Shown: in pieces, positions 1-10,701 of the stretch
Layout: each line of letters opens with the position of its first letter
Numbering within the stretch: the stretch's first letter is position 1
Source: Pegoplata infirma
Taxonomy: Eukaryota > Arthropoda > Insecta > Diptera > Anthomyiidae
Direction of reading: 5' to 3'
Length of the DNA: 64,000 nt
Assembly (NCBI GenBank): GCA_963921195.1
Contig: CAWUER010000500.1
Coordinates: 124,001-188,000 of the forward strand
Program-made: the position numbers and the translations under genes
Notes under the pieces: generated by a model
What the model was told of the DNA's origin: nothing
Database searches by the model: none
The model's input: only the letters and a program-made list of their open reading frames with translations

Positions 1-2
1 CA

Positions 3-3000
3 GTTGACTTGGTTTTTATCCAAGAGCCCTGGGTGCGGGGTGGCAGGGTTTGCGGATTGAAGACCCCTGGGTTTAAGTTGATGGTTGCCAAAGGTGAGGG
101 CTCACCAAGAGCCTGCATCTTGGCGAAAAATGGCTTAAATATATTCTTTTTATCAACTTTTAGTGATATGGATGTTACAGCGGCTAGCTTAGAGCTTCAT
201 GGGAAATCTATTTGGCTCGCCTCTGCGTATTTTCCTAATCCGGGGCCAATACCCCCGGAGAAGGTTGGCGGTCTGATTCGGGAGTCTGAATCTAGGGGAC
301 ACCAGTTACTAGTGTGCTGTGATGCTAATGCACATCATTCGATATGGGGTAGTACAGACACAAATGATAGAGGCGAATCACTTTTGGAGTTTTTGTTAAG
401 CACTAACCTGTATATTTGTAACAAGGGTAGTGAACCAACTTTCGTTACAAGTACGCGGCAAGAGGTTCTTGACGTAACACTTGTATCAGATACATTGTCT
501 GATAGAATTGATGACTGGAGAGTTTTGGAAGAGCATTCTTTCTCAGATCATCGCTACATTGAGTTTTTACTCAGGGAGCGTGCCCCGGTTGAGACAGTCT
601 CTAGAAATCTGAGAAGAACAAACTGGGTGAAATATAGGGAGACTTTTTCTTTGCTTTTGGATGAAGTACCCCTATCTGAACCGCATAGTTTAGCGGAAAT
701 TGACTGTCTGGTTGACCATATAACAAATGTTTGTAATAGGTGCCTGGATGCGTCTTGCCCTTCTGCAAAGCCTAGAGGGAAAAAAAAGCCACCTTGGTGG
801 TCAAATGAGTTGCAGACGAGCAGAGATTCCTGCAGAAAGCTCTTTAATAAGGCTAAATTTTCAAGAGCGGACGAGGACTGGTCTGCATACAGGCTGCAAC
901 TTAAGAGTTATAAAAAGATGATCAGAAATGCCAAATGTGATTCTTGGAAAAACTTCTGTGGAAACATAGAAGACGTTTCTGAGGCATCCAGGCTGCGCAA
1001 GGTTCTGGCTTCTTCTCCTTGCACCCTAGGATACCTGAAAGATCCTAATGGGGTGTGGTCTTCCTCCAGTGGAGAGTCGCTGGATCTCCTTTTAAACACG
1101 CATTTTCCGGGCAATTCCATGACGCCGTTTCAAGCTTTGGAACGTTCTGACGCCCAAGCATCTGAAATTGCTTCGGAAATAATAAATATGCCAACATTAA
1201 TCTGGGCGATAAAAAGCTTCAGGCCCTATAAATCTCCGGGACCTGATGGTATAATCCCGGCTGAGTTGCAGCAAGTGTTGGACTATATAGCCCCGTTGCT
1301 GTATAATCTATACACAGCATGCATCAACTGGTCGTATATTCCTTTAAAATGGAGGGATACCAGAGTCGTATTTATCCCGAAGGCTGGGAAAAGTTCCCAC
1401 ACAGCTCCGAAGGATTTCAGACCAATTAGTCTGTCTTCTTTTTTGTTAAAGACAATGGAACGAATGATAGACTCATATTTGCGTAGAGTGATTGACCCGA
1501 GGTTGCTTTCGACAAAGCAACATGCATACAGCAAGGGACGATCAACGGAAACAGCTCTTCATGAGCTCGTTGGTACCATCGAGAGATCGCTTTCGGTAAA
1601 GGAGTACACTATGGTGGCCTTTCTTGATATTGAGGGGGCTTTTAATAATGTCATTCCAGAATCGATAATATTGGCATTGTCTGGTCTGGGAGTAAAGCGT
1701 GAAATCGTTTTAATGGTGGAAAACCTACTTGCCAATAGACGTATAACGTCTGAATTGGGAGCGTCCGTCATATCTCGATTTGTCAATAGGGGCACACCAC
1801 AAGGAGGTGTTCTTTCGCCGCTTCTTTGGAACCTGGCACTGAATTCAATGCTACTATCTCTAGAAGCACGTGGTTGTCATGTTATCGCATATGCTGACGA
1901 TGTCGCGATAGCGGTAAAGGGGAAGCATCTGCCAACATTGCGGGACATTCTTCAGGGTTCTCTGAAAGATCTGTCTAAATGGGCAAGAGACTGTGGCCTA
2001 GGAGTTAATCCTAGTAAAACAGAGCTTGTTTTGTTTACAAGGAAAAATAAGATTCCTGCTTTTGATCCTATTTCTCTGGACGGTACTGAAATCACCTTCT
2101 CAGATGGAGCCAAGTATCTTGGAGTATTTCTAGATAGGAAGCTGAATTTCAGGCGTAATATTGAGGAACGGGTGAGAAAAGCAACGATTGCTTTGTATTC
2201 CTGTAAAAGGGCCATTGGAAAACGATGGGGTTTTAGCCCTCAAGTCGTTCATTGGATCTATACAGCAGTGGTGCGTCCAATTTTGCTGTATGGAATCATT
2301 GTCTGGTGGCCTGCTTTGGAAACAAAAGCGAACTTTGTCTTTATCACGAAGGTACAGAGAATGGCGTCAATGTGCATCACTGGTGCTCTTCGTACTACAC
2401 CTACGGCTGCATTAGAAATCCTCCTTCACCTGATACCCTTGGGCATATTGGGTAGGCAGTATGCGGCTGCGTCGGCAATTCGACTTAATAGCACGCTGCA
2501 ATGGAGGAGCAGTGATTGTGGCCATAGCGCGATCTTGAAAAAGATAACAATACCACAAAATGTGGACTGTGCTCCCTCTTTGAGCCTCTTTGAGCGCCAC
2601 TTTACCACTATGATACCATCCAGGGAGTCTTGGATGGGGGATACTCCGGGTAGTGGAGCTACCATAAATTTTTACACAGATGGATCGAGGCTGCACGAAC
2701 AAGTGGGCTTTGGAGTCTATTCGGAAGAGCTTGGGTTGAGCCTGGCTCGTAGATTGCCAGATCATTGCAGTGTTTACCAGGCAGAGATGCTGGCAATAAA
2801 AGAAGTGGCTGACTGGTTGAGCTGCAATGTCTTGTCTACAACCGCAGTCAACATCTATACTGACAGTCAAGCCGCGGTCAAGTCCCTGGATTCAATGTTT
2901 CTGAAAACAAGATCTGCCCTTAACTGCCGCACGTCTTTAAATGAGATGGCCAAGCAGTTTAACATACGACTCATATGGGTCCCAGGGCACAGAGACATTC

Positions 3001-3515
3001 CAGGGAATTGCAAAGCCGATGAGCTTGCAAGACTAGGAACTACCTTACAGGTTCCAACAGAATTGGAATGTGTTGGTATGCCTCTAGAAACTTGCAAGCA
3101 AAACCTACGGCTTTGTTCTGCGACGGAGACTAATCAAAGATGGGCAAATGGATGGACGTGTGAGACAACACGACTGATTTGGCCTTCTCTTAATCAGGGG
3201 CGCACAAGTGAGCTGATATCGCTTCCAAGAGGAGAGATTTCAACGGTGGTTTCTATAATTACCGGACACTGTCTTATAGGGAAGCACGCAGAGCGGTTAA
3301 ATGTGCCGTCGAATGACTTTTGCCGAAGTTGCATGGATGAAGAGGAGTTGGAAACTATCGAACACTTTATTTGCCATTGCCCGGCACTTTCTGGTCAGCG
3401 ACTTGCTTCACTGGGATCTAGGGAGCTGTACGATCTTTCAGATTTGTCGGATGTCAAAATTCAACATCTAAGGAGTTTCATAAGAAGCTCAAACTGGTTT
3501 AACGACAGGGACTAG
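3..3515 (+). CDS. Non-LTR retrotransposon ORF2 (endonuclease, reverse transcriptase, RNase H), 5' end outside window
   Basis: This polyprotein copies element RNA into DNA at a nicked chromosomal site. The frame is already open at the left edge, so the true start lies outside; residues here count the codon at base 9 as 1. The apurinic-type endonuclease fills about 1-190 (QEPW at 5-8; D105, N107, H109 and H110 of DANAHH; SDH around D180). The reverse transcriptase spans about 390-730 (FRPIS; FLDIEGAF with D540; GTPQGG at 595; YADD from 628). RNase H follows (YTDGS with D891, an E in YQAEM, YTDSQ with D952, VPGHRD with H994). The C-terminus has a Cys/His cluster (C1105, C1108, H1119, C1124). There is no internal stop, so it could be intact or young. 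Domain order fits the RNase H-bearing I/LOA/R1-like LINEs. Clade placement is from memory and less certain than the domains. Confidence 0.93.
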   Translation, partial: VDLVFIQEPWVRGGRVCGLKTPGFKLMVAKGEGSPRACILAKNGLNIFFLSTFSDMDVTAASLELHGKSIWLASAYFPNPGPIPPEKVGGLIRESESRGHQLLVCCDANAHHSIWGSTDTNDRGESLLEFLLSTNLYICNKGSEPTFVTSTRQEVLDVTLVSDTLSDRIDDWRVLEEHSFSDHRYIEFLLRERAPVETVSRNLRRTNWVKYRETFSLLLDEVPLSEPHSLAEIDCLVDHITNVCNRCLDASCPSAKPRGKKKPPWWSNELQTSRDSCRKLFNKAKFSRADEDWSAYRLQLKSYKKMIRNAKCDSWKNFCGNIEDVSEASRLRKVLASSPCTLGYLKDPNGVWSSSSGESLDLLLNTHFPGNSMTPFQALERSDAQASEIASEIINMPTLIWAIKSFRPYKSPGPDGIIPAELQQVLDYIAPLLYNLYTACINWSYIPLKWRDTRVVFIPKAGKSSHTAPKDFRPISLSSFLLKTMERMIDSYLRRVIDPRLLSTKQHAYSKGRSTETALHELVGTIERSLSVKEYTMVAFLDIEGAFNNVIPESIILALSGLGVKREIVLMVENLLANRRITSELGASVISRFVNRGTPQGGVLSPLLWNLALNSMLLSLEARGCHVIAYADDVAIAVKGKHLPTLRDILQGSLKDLSKWARDCGLGVNPSKTELVLFTRKNKIPAFDPISLDGTEITFSDGAKYLGVFLDRKLNFRRNIEERVRKATIALYSCKRAIGKRWGFSPQVVHWIYTAVVRPILLYGIIVWWPALETKANFVFITKVQRMASMCITGALRTTPTAALEILLHLIPLGILGRQYAAASAIRLNSTLQWRSSDCGHSAILKKITIPQNVDCAPSLSLFERHFTTMIPSRESWMGDTPGSGATINFYTDGSRLHEQVGFGVYSEELGLSLARRLPDHCSVYQAEMLAIKEVADWLSCNVLSTTAVNIYTDSQAAVKSLDSMFLKTRSALNCRTSLNEMAKQFNIRLIWVPGHRDIPGNCKADELARLGTTLQVPTELECVGMPLETCKQNLRLCSATETNQRWANGWTCETTRLIWPSLNQGRTSELISLPRGEISTVVSIITGHCLIGKHAERLNVPSNDFCRSCMDEEELETIEHFICHCPALSGQRLASLGSRELYDLSDLSDVKIQHLRSFIRSSNWFNDRD

Positions 3516-3621
3516 TAGGGAAACCTATTACGATCCCGTGGTATCACAATGGACCTCAGAGTCTACGTGTGTTGACGTAAAACGTCAGCAGCCACTTACA
3601 ACCTAACCTAACCTAACCTAA
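3516..3621 (+). mobile_element. LINE 3' UTR and pentamer tail
   Basis: About 85 bases of 3' UTR follow the ORF2 stop and end in roughly four ACCTA units instead of poly(A). The second copy near 43.7 kb has the same UTR but only about two units. Variable short-repeat tails are typical of LINEs whose reverse transcriptase slips when priming on short repeats. The non-element flank begins near base 3622. Confidence 0.8.
3571..3589 (+). other. Stem-loop in LINE 3' UTR
   Basis: TGACGT and ACGTCA are perfectly complementary around an AAA loop, and one G-C and one T-G pair extend the stem to eight. The same 19 bases are unchanged in the second copy (43667-43685). LINE reverse transcriptases often recognise a 3' UTR hairpin on their RNA; that role here is inferred. 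Confidence 0.6.
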
Positions 3622-4057
3622 TCGGGGAAGAAGATGCCTCAGAGGATAGCGGCGACAGTGGTAACAAGGATTGTAATCCTCCAGTACATGTTGTTGGATT
3701 CGAAGGTGTGAAAAGAATTAACATGGCATCGAAACAAGTGAATCAAGAACTCATGAAAACTGATTTAAGCCACTACGTCACACCTGAGACTCCAACTTTT
3801 TTTGCACGCTTCGGAATAACAACCATTTTATTGCTTCCGATCCAAATACTTGGGAAAATCGTCAGGACTATCAGCGAGCGCTGCAAATATTACGTAAATT
3901 ACATGTTGTCAACGACGCTGCCGAAAGAGGCGTAAAATTAATAGAAGACTATAACAACGTGTTGTGCCGTAACGAGGAGGAAAAAATAGTTTTGCTTCAG
4001 GTCGTGGCCGAAAATCAGAAACAATATCCATCACACGATAAAAATAAATTAATTTGA
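3622..4057 (+). pseudogene. Decayed coding fragment, C-terminal part of an orphan insect protein family
   Basis: Two overlapping plus-strand frames look coding. The first reads through about base 3840 (…DLSHYVTPETPTFFARFGI…). The second takes over from about 3838 to the TGA at 4055-4057 (DPNTWENRQDYQRALQ, then NDAAERGVKLIEDYNN, then RNEEEKIVLLQVV). A one- or two-base indel near 3835-3845 best explains the switch. From memory, an AERGVKLI…YN…NEEEK…LLQVV segment recurs at the C-terminus of uncharacterised insect proteins often near transposons; I could not search for it. It may be a captured host exon or an old element. The LINE tail lies immediately upstream. Confidence 0.5.
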
Positions 4058-4112
4058 TTTATATTATATTATTATATATGTATTATTATATTATATTATT
4101 ATATTATTTATC
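4058..4112. repeat. TATTA-type AT microsatellite
   Basis: Short irregular units of TATTA, TATATTA and ATTAT follow the decayed coding fragment. Nothing else is seen up to about 4210. Confidence 0.7.
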
Positions 4113-4214
4113 ATTTTTTATTATTTTCAAGTTAAAAAAAATATTTTTTTACGCTTAACAAAAGTTACTATTAAATTACAAATTAAAGACCTCGGATTTC
4201 TCGATAAAATAAAT

Positions 4215-4928
4215 AAAAAAAATGTGGGGTAACACCTTGAAGATAGAGGGTAGGTATGTTTGAAGTCGGTCACACATTTAACTTCTCTAGGGTCACCCCT
4301 GCGATAGTTAGAGCGGTGGGAGCAAGATTTACAAAAATGTTGTTTTGTGTGGGAGACCCCTTAGGAATTGGAGATATGGAATTGGTATGTTCAGAAGAAG
4401 TGTTGGGGGCTAAAAATTAATGGGGGTTGGTCTTGATAATGACCCCTCTGGGAGGCACCTTTGGACCGGTAGGAGCTGATTTAATATGACAATTTAAGGA
4501 AAATAAAAAAAAAATGCATGGGGACCACCCTAAGGATTGAAGATAGGGGGTAGGTATGTTCTAAGAAAATGTTGGGGTTGAAAAAATATTGGGGGTCGGT
4601 CATACATTTGATTCCTCTGGGGTGACTTCTAGGACAGCTAGAGCGGTAGGAGCAAGATTTTTTAAAAATTGAACCTTTGTATGGGACCCCCCTTAGGGAT
4701 TGGAGATAGGGCTTAGGTATGTTTGGCAAAAGTGTTCAGGGGGAAAAAATAATGGGGGCCGGTCTCACATTTGACCCCTCTAGGAGCAAAACCAGGGGAG
4801 TTTTGGGGCTTTTTGTGGATTTTTTCCCCTCTACGCCCAACTTTGACCCCGATGAGCGACCCCTAGATCCTATCCGACCTCCCCCATTTTTTGGCTCATA
4901 CACTTTTTTTACCAACCTCACAAAATGA
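4215..4928. mobile_element. One-armed copy of a foldback-type repeat (family of 21.1-22.6 kb)
   Basis: The segment is three or four diverged direct repeats. Each has a 'gattggagatagggggtaggt' type of line, an 'atgttggggg…aaaaaatattggggg' line and a 'cattTGACcCCTCTAGG' line, with GGTAGGAGC between them. The end (TTTTGGGGCTTTTT…CCCAACTTTGACCCCGATGA) matches both arms of the inverted element at 21.1-22.6 kb. No opposing arm is present here, so this is a truncated copy. Small open frames on both strands are by-products of low stop density. Confidence 0.65.
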
Positions 4929-5572
4929 GCGGTTCTAGCGCTTCCAAATATTGCTGCTTAAAATCTCACACAACACTATCCCACCCTTAATACCCACGTG
5001 TGCATTTAAGTTATAAAAGGTAATTATTTATTTAAGTTTATGTCGTATGGAATACAAAAAGAAATAAAAATACTTCGGACTCATCACAGTTCGATGATCC
5101 AGTTTTCGGTTCGTATATAATTTCGTCAATTTTCGAAACCAGCTGATTTCCATACAGAGCAGGGTAATAAAAAATATGCCACCTCCTCTTCAATATATAA
5201 AGAAAAAAATCAAAACTAATTTATGGAGTTCGCAATCCCTAGGAACTAAAAATTTTTGGTTTAATACAGTTTTTTTGATTTTATAGCCAACATCAACTTT
5301 GTTATGCCGTAGCGAAACACCTTGAAATATGCATCAACAAGTTATATTTTCTTTATCCTCGATATCCGAAGTCTGTCATGTGGTAATGGTTAGGAGACCC
5401 GAAGTATATGTTATGGCATTGGTAAGGTAAAGTACGGAAATGGGCAAAATAAAACGGGAAAAAAATTTCTTTAGCTTTTACAAACTAAGAAGCAGTAACA
5501 AATTGAAAAATAATAAAAGCCAGTCAAAAACTTTTTGATAAATTAAAACTTATTATTTGAATTAACGAAGTA
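4929..5572. other. Unassigned AT-rich sequence
   Basis: No open frame, tandem repeat or terminal inverted repeat is convincing here. The sequence is AT-rich and non-repetitive at the scale I can inspect. Confidence 0.5.
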
Positions 5573-5701
5573 AGGGCTGGTAACTTATCAAAAGCTAATC
5601 AATGATTAATACAAATAATTGTTTATTTTCATATAAATTTGAAATTTGTAAACGTTGATTAGCCTTAATCATTGATTATATTGAGATGAGTTACCAGTCC
5701 T
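5573..5701. mobile_element. 129-bp MITE with 5-bp target duplication
   Basis: The ends are AGGGCTGGTAACTTATC and GATGAGTTACCAGTCCT, inverted repeats with few mismatches, and TCAATGATTA recurs inverted further in. AAGTA flanks both sides (5568-5572 and 5702-5706), giving a 5-bp duplication. There is no coding capacity. The superfamily is left open because 5 bp is not diagnostic. Confidence 0.75.
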
Positions 5702-5796
5702 AAGTAAAGGAAACCCATTGATAAAGTTAAAACAAGTAGAAACTATAGTGACACAAAATGCGTCCCAAGTTCAAGAATGGAATGATTGGATATGTA

Positions 5797-6309
5797 TAGA
5801 GTCCGACCGAATATTCTGTCTCATTCTCGGGTTAAGCCGAATAATGAGGTTTCGTCCTCCATTCGGTATTCGGCAACATTTTGGCCGAATATTAGCCGAA
5901 GCCGAAACTTTTTGGTATTTTAAAAATTATATAAAAAAGTCGCCAAATTTTTTAATTTCATGTTTCAATTTACTGGTTTTAGTTCACTTGAACAAAAATA
6001 AGCAAGGTTGTCTAATAAATGTAATACTGTTATATACATAAATTTGTTCAAATATTTTTTTTTTTGCTCGCAATCTTCAATGAAATTTACAATTTTTTTT
6101 GCAAGTTTTTTATGAAATACATTTTTTTATAAATAAAACAATTCCTATGGTTTCAAAACATTAAGTCCTGTATATTTATCTTTAAACATTTTTTTAATGA
6201 TTTTATTCATGCCAGGCGGTAATTTTTTTAAGTTTCGGTTTCGGCTGAATATTTCTTTTTGGCTAAATATTCGGTTCGGCCTCGAAAAACTGGTTTCGGT
6301 CGAACTATA
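5797..6309. mobile_element. hAT-like non-autonomous element with 8-bp target duplication
   Basis: Terminal repeats TAGAGTCCGACCGAA and (inverted) TATAGTTCGACCGAA match at 13 of 15 positions. GATATGTA flanks both ends (5789-5796 and 6310-6317), an 8-bp duplication typical of hAT transposons. Both subterminal zones are rich in short TTCGGCCGAATAT-like units. A 5'-truncated relative sits inside the 16-bp array at 29.8-30.1 kb. The 107-residue open frame across the left half is not credible as a gene. Confidence 0.8.
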
Positions 6310-7089
6310 GATATGTATGATGAGTTGGTATCATGGTGTCATGTCGTGTAGTTACACACATTATACAACAGAATGGTGTGGGTAAAAGCAGGTTCATATA
6401 AATAGTCTCACCATAGAGTATAAAAGGGGCAAAGGGGTCAAAAATAAAGGGCATTGACAAACAAAAATTTTTTAACGCACCCTCTTAAATTCAGAAGCTA
6501 GTATTAAAAAAAAGTAACTAATAGTATATTTATTTTTTTTTATTAAACGTAGGGTTTAAACATACATTCATAGATTATTTTAAGTGTAATTCATATATTA
6601 CATTTTGATACTATATAATGTTAACATTGGGGTAGCCACAAATTCAGAATTTTTATAGTTCCTTCTGGCCAAAATGAACATAATAAAAAAAAAGTTAAAG
6701 AAATTAATAAAACAAAAAAAAGGAAATTCAAAAGAGAATCTAAATGTGGTATTAAAAAATATAATAAAAGAAATTGTATAACTTAAAATAATCATCTCTA
6801 GCAGTTTTTAATATAGTATACATTAGGTTAGTTCGTTTTGAAACTTTGCTCTATAACCAATTTCTAAAACCGTCCAGAAGTGTTGTGCAAATCAATATTA
6901 TATGTGAGCAAGTCCATGTGAAATTTAACTGGCTGATCCCCGATTTTGTTATTTTTTGGTTATTTGATAGAACTTTATAAATGATTAAGAAACAATTTTT
7001 TTTATAAATACTTTGGAAGATATTGGTGTTTAAAAAATCCTTTTTTTTTTGCAATGTTGACTTTTGACAGTTTTTTTACCATTTTTTTA
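6310..7089. other. Unassigned AT-rich sequence
   Basis: Homopolymer A and T runs dominate. No coding region, tandem array or paired termini could be supported. Confidence 0.45.
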
Positions 7090-8205
7090 CTCGATAACCG
7101 TGAGTCGTACGAAAAAACTTAAAAAAAAAATATTGTAGATAAAATTATGAAGAATTTATAAAAAAAAAAAAAAATTTAAAACAAAAAATTTTGAAAACAA
7201 TATTTGAATGTATATTTTACCTGGGAAGGACAACATGGATTTCCAAGAGCAAAATTTTGTATTAAAGCCTAGAATGTTCTTTTAATTCTGATAAAATTTC
7301 AGAGACGTACTTTTTGGTATTGTTGAGCAATCTGAGCCCAATATCTGATTTTTGTTGGCAAGCCCAATATCTGATTTTTGGCAAAAATTAAAAAAAAAAT
7401 TAAATTGTTGGCTCTAGAAAGTTTTTTTGTTTTTTTTATTTTTTTGCTCGAAACCCGTAATTTGTACGAAAACACTACCTGTGGCAATATTTTTGATAAA
7501 ATTATGTAGATTTAAAATTTATAAAGGCACTTGAGCACCCATCTACTATTTCCCAGTATTGGTGATACGATTTTCCGGGTTTAAAAAATTTTATATGAAA
7601 AAATAATTTAAATTTGACAATTGTTATCCCCCAATACTGGCAAATAGTAGATAAGGGTAGTTAACATGTAAATCACCCTTAAACAAAAAAGAAATTCAAA
7701 ATAATTTAAAAAAAAAAATTTTGAAAACAATCAGCCTTACCACAAGAAATAAAATAAATTTAAAATCAGCTTTTAATTTAATTCCATACAAATTGTTTTT
7801 GTTTTTAAAATCGACTTTCAAAAAATGTATTGAAAATTTGAAATTTAAAATAAAACTTTTGTTAAAATATACTTTATGTTTTCTTGTGGTACGGGCCAAT
7901 AAGTTTTGAGCAATAATAAAAAGCTAAATTTTTGAGTTTTTGCAAAAATTTTGAAAAAAAAAATAAGTATTCGGCTCTTTAACAAACTTTAAAATTGATT
8001 ACTCAACAATACGAAAAAACACCTCTCTGAAATTTTAACAGGACATTCGAAACCTTAATACAAAATTTTGCATTTGGAAATCCATGGTGTCCTTCCCAGG
8101 TAAAATGGACATTCAAATATTGTTTTCAAAATTTTTTTTCTTAATTTCAAATCTTCATAATTTTATCTACAATATTGATTTAATAAGTTTTTTTGTACGA
8201 CGTTT
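7090..8205. mobile_element. 1.1-kb palindromic (foldback-like) element
   Basis: About 250 bases at 7090-7345 reappear in inverted orientation at 7980-8205. Markers are TTTACCTGGGAAGGACA, CATGGATTTCCAA and GCAAAATTTTGTATTAA on the left and their complements on the right. The arms differ by scattered substitutions. The middle holds a smaller inverted pair (about 7536-7660) with ATCTACTATTT and CCAGTATTGG at each end. No coding region is seen. The outer termini and any target duplication could not be fixed. Confidence 0.65.
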
Positions 8206-8487
8206 TTTTCAGAACAAAAATTATGAAAATCTGTCTAAAAATTAATATTGCCAAAAAGCGCCCAATAATCCAAAGTGTTGATCCAAAAAATACATGGTTT
8301 TTAACCATTTATAAAGCTCTATCTCTAACATAATTGTTAAAGAAAAATGCTTAACAATTATGTCTACGATTTGTTAACAGAAACATTTATGCTTTTCTGG
8401 TACGTGTAGAACTTGTGTTAAAGTAAAACAATTGAATGTTAAAAAAGATGTGTGTGTGTGTGTTTATAGTTCTATTCAATTTTCTCT

Positions 8488-8612
8488 TTGTAGGCAACCA
8501 AAAAAAAAAAAATCGTAGGCTACCAAAACAATATTTGTAGGCTACCAAAAATAATTCGTAGGCTACCTGTAGGCTACCAAAAATAATTTGTAGGCTACTT
8601 GTAGGCTACACA
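8488..8612. repeat. Short tandem repeat of GTAGGCTAC units
   Basis: GTAGGCTACCAAAAATAATT-type units of 13-23 bases recur about seven times with variable A-rich spacers. A short TG run (about 8449-8462) lies just upstream. The neighbouring stretches 8206-8448 and 8613-9057 show nothing else I can name. Confidence 0.75.
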
Positions 8613-9059
8613 ATTATTATGTTTTTGTTTTATTTGCTACTTATCCATTTTTAAAAACAATCGAAAGCTATCGCTACAAGAATGTTCAAATTACAAAAAC
8701 AAGTGTATAGCTCATAGCAAAAAACATAAATGTGCAAGTATTAGTAGTTATAGCAATTGAATGATTTACATTTTGTTTGTTTTTAAAACTATACATACCG
8801 TCGATTTTGGTTGTTTTAGCTACTTTCTGGATAGTAATTTAAACGCTGATTTTTGGGTCTATTCTCTAACCAATTGTAAAAAACACCACAAAAAAGGTGA
8901 AAGAATTCTTTTTAAGATCATATTTTTATTGTTTTTGGAGCATATTTTCCGTTTTAGAGACATTTTTTAAGCGCATAAAACGTGTTTTTAGAGCATATTT
9001 TTGGTTTCCCTGGTCATAACCAAGGAGAGGACTTTCATGAAAATGCATGATTTTTCCTA

Positions 9060-10701
9060 CACTGCGAATCACATCAATAAGGAATCGAGTTTTTCACTTT
9101 TTAATCGAATATATCAATAAGGAATCGAGTTTTTCACTTTTTAATCGAATATATCTTTGTAACGAATAAGCGGAAAAATATAAAAAAATGCAATGATATA
9201 AACCAATTTCTAGCAAATAATGTCAAATAATAACAATAGTCAAAAGACTGAAAAAAGTGCTTTAAAAAAATATTTTTCCGCAACTTATTAAAAAATCACT
9301 AGTTTTTTTGAATCACTTGAATAAGGAATTTTGGAATACAGACCAAGTAGGACCTGAATCCAATTTGTAATGAATATCAAGCCCTCAAACCATAAAAACA
9401 AAACAGTTTTGTTTCGAATTTTAATAAAAATTGGACTCACAAAGCTCTTAGCTCTTCCGAAAAGAAAAAAGTACTAAAAAAGTGTTAAAGGCCGTTGAAA
9501 TCGCGGAAATAATAGAGAGGGAAAAAACTGCTGTATGCAATTATCTAAATAACATTCAGAACTATTGAAAAAACGTGAATGGGCGAACTAAAATGGCAAC
9601 AACAGAACGTTTTCGACAAAAATTTTAAGTATTCCCCCAAATTCTACGCCGACATCGTTCAAAATTCTCAAAGAAAGTGGCGTTATTGTGAGTATTTGTA
9701 CAGTCCGTCGCGTTTAAAAGTCAAGTGAGATCAGTGCTCGTCGAAAATTATTCAAACATAGTTAGCAGCGCCTTAATCTCGCCAGTAATACAATGACACT
9801 GTCTCAGAAATTTTTTAAAGTAATTTATTCCGACGAAAAAAAAATTAATACCGTTGCATTAGACGGATACAATTATTTTCGATGATTTGAGACAATGAAA
9901 ACAGTTTTTGCATAGCAGACAGATCATAGAAGGTGTTTTTATGGTGTGGGGTGCGATATTCTACTGTAGCATCATCACTGTTCCTTACGTTACCATCGAT
10001 GCTTCTTAAGTTTGGAATAAAGGGGTGGCTTTTTGTGAGATTTTCAACAGACTATAAACTCATTTAGTATTTAATCGTGATGGACTATACAAATACACAC
10101 AAAAACACCACTTTCTTTGAGAAATTTGGAACCTGTCAACGTGGAATTCGAGGGAATTCTTAAAATTTTGGTCGATCTCGTTCTGTTGTTGCCATTTAAG
10201 TTTGCCCATTCATGTTTTTTCCATAGTTTTTAATGTTATTTAAATAATTGGATTCAATAGGTTTGCCCCTCACTATTATTATCGCGATTTCAACGGCATT
10301 TAACACTTTGGACTTTAAAGTCAGTACTTTTTTCTTTTCGGAGAGCTAAGAGCTGTTGTGAGTCTCATTTTTATTGAAATTCGAAACAAAACTGTTATGT
10401 TTCTATTGTTTTAGGAATCGCTATCCATAACAAATTGGATTCATGTCCTACTTTGTCTGTATTCCAAAATTCCTTATTCAAGTGATTCATAAAAAAACTA
10501 GTAATTTTTTAATAAGTTACCAAAAAATATTTTTTTAAAGGACTTCTTTCAGTCTTTTGATTATTGTTATTATTTGACATTATTAGCTAGATGATGGTCT
10601 CTATAAGTGCGTTTTTTTTATATTTTTTCGCTTAATTGTTACAAAGATATATTCGATTAAAAATTGAAAAACTCGATTCCTTATTGATGTGATTCGCAGT
10701 G
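9060..10701. mobile_element. Dead Tc1/mariner element with a 5' half duplicated in inverted orientation
   Basis: CACTGCGAATCACATCAATA at the left end is exactly inverted at the right end, and TA flanks both sides (9058-9059, 10702-10703), as for Tc1/mariner. The arms are very long: 9060-9706 is repeated inverted at 10082-10701. Each arm carries the degraded N-terminal transposase region (VEIAEIIEREKTAV; NSTPTSFKILKESGV; TVRR). The unique centre, 9707-10081, holds the catalytic-domain remnant (VIYSDEKKIN, a short gap, GVFMVWGA). Many stops and frameshifts mean no active transposase. The left arm also has a 40-bp direct duplication (9073-9112, 9113-9152). Confidence 0.85.
9690..10060 (+). pseudogene. 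Tc1-like transposase catalytic-domain remnant
   Basis: Frame-by-frame reading gives VSICTVRRV, then KLFKHS, then VIYSDEKKIN…ALDGYNYF, then GVFMVWGA. These match the order of Tc1-family transposases: the end of the DNA-binding region, the SDE motif with the second catalytic aspartate, and the VMVWG block. Stops interrupt all frames. The upstream helix-turn-helix part lies in the left inverted arm, with a second inverted copy in the right arm. Confidence 0.75.

Noticed and set aside
2412..2870. 152-residue minus-strand frame opposite the LINE ORF2
   Set aside because: It is a shadow of the RNase H region and appears broken in the second copy.
3600..3621. Telomeric TTAGG tract
   Set aside because: Only about four units, directly after a LINE 3' UTR and seen again with two units at the other copy; it is a LINE tail, not a telomere.
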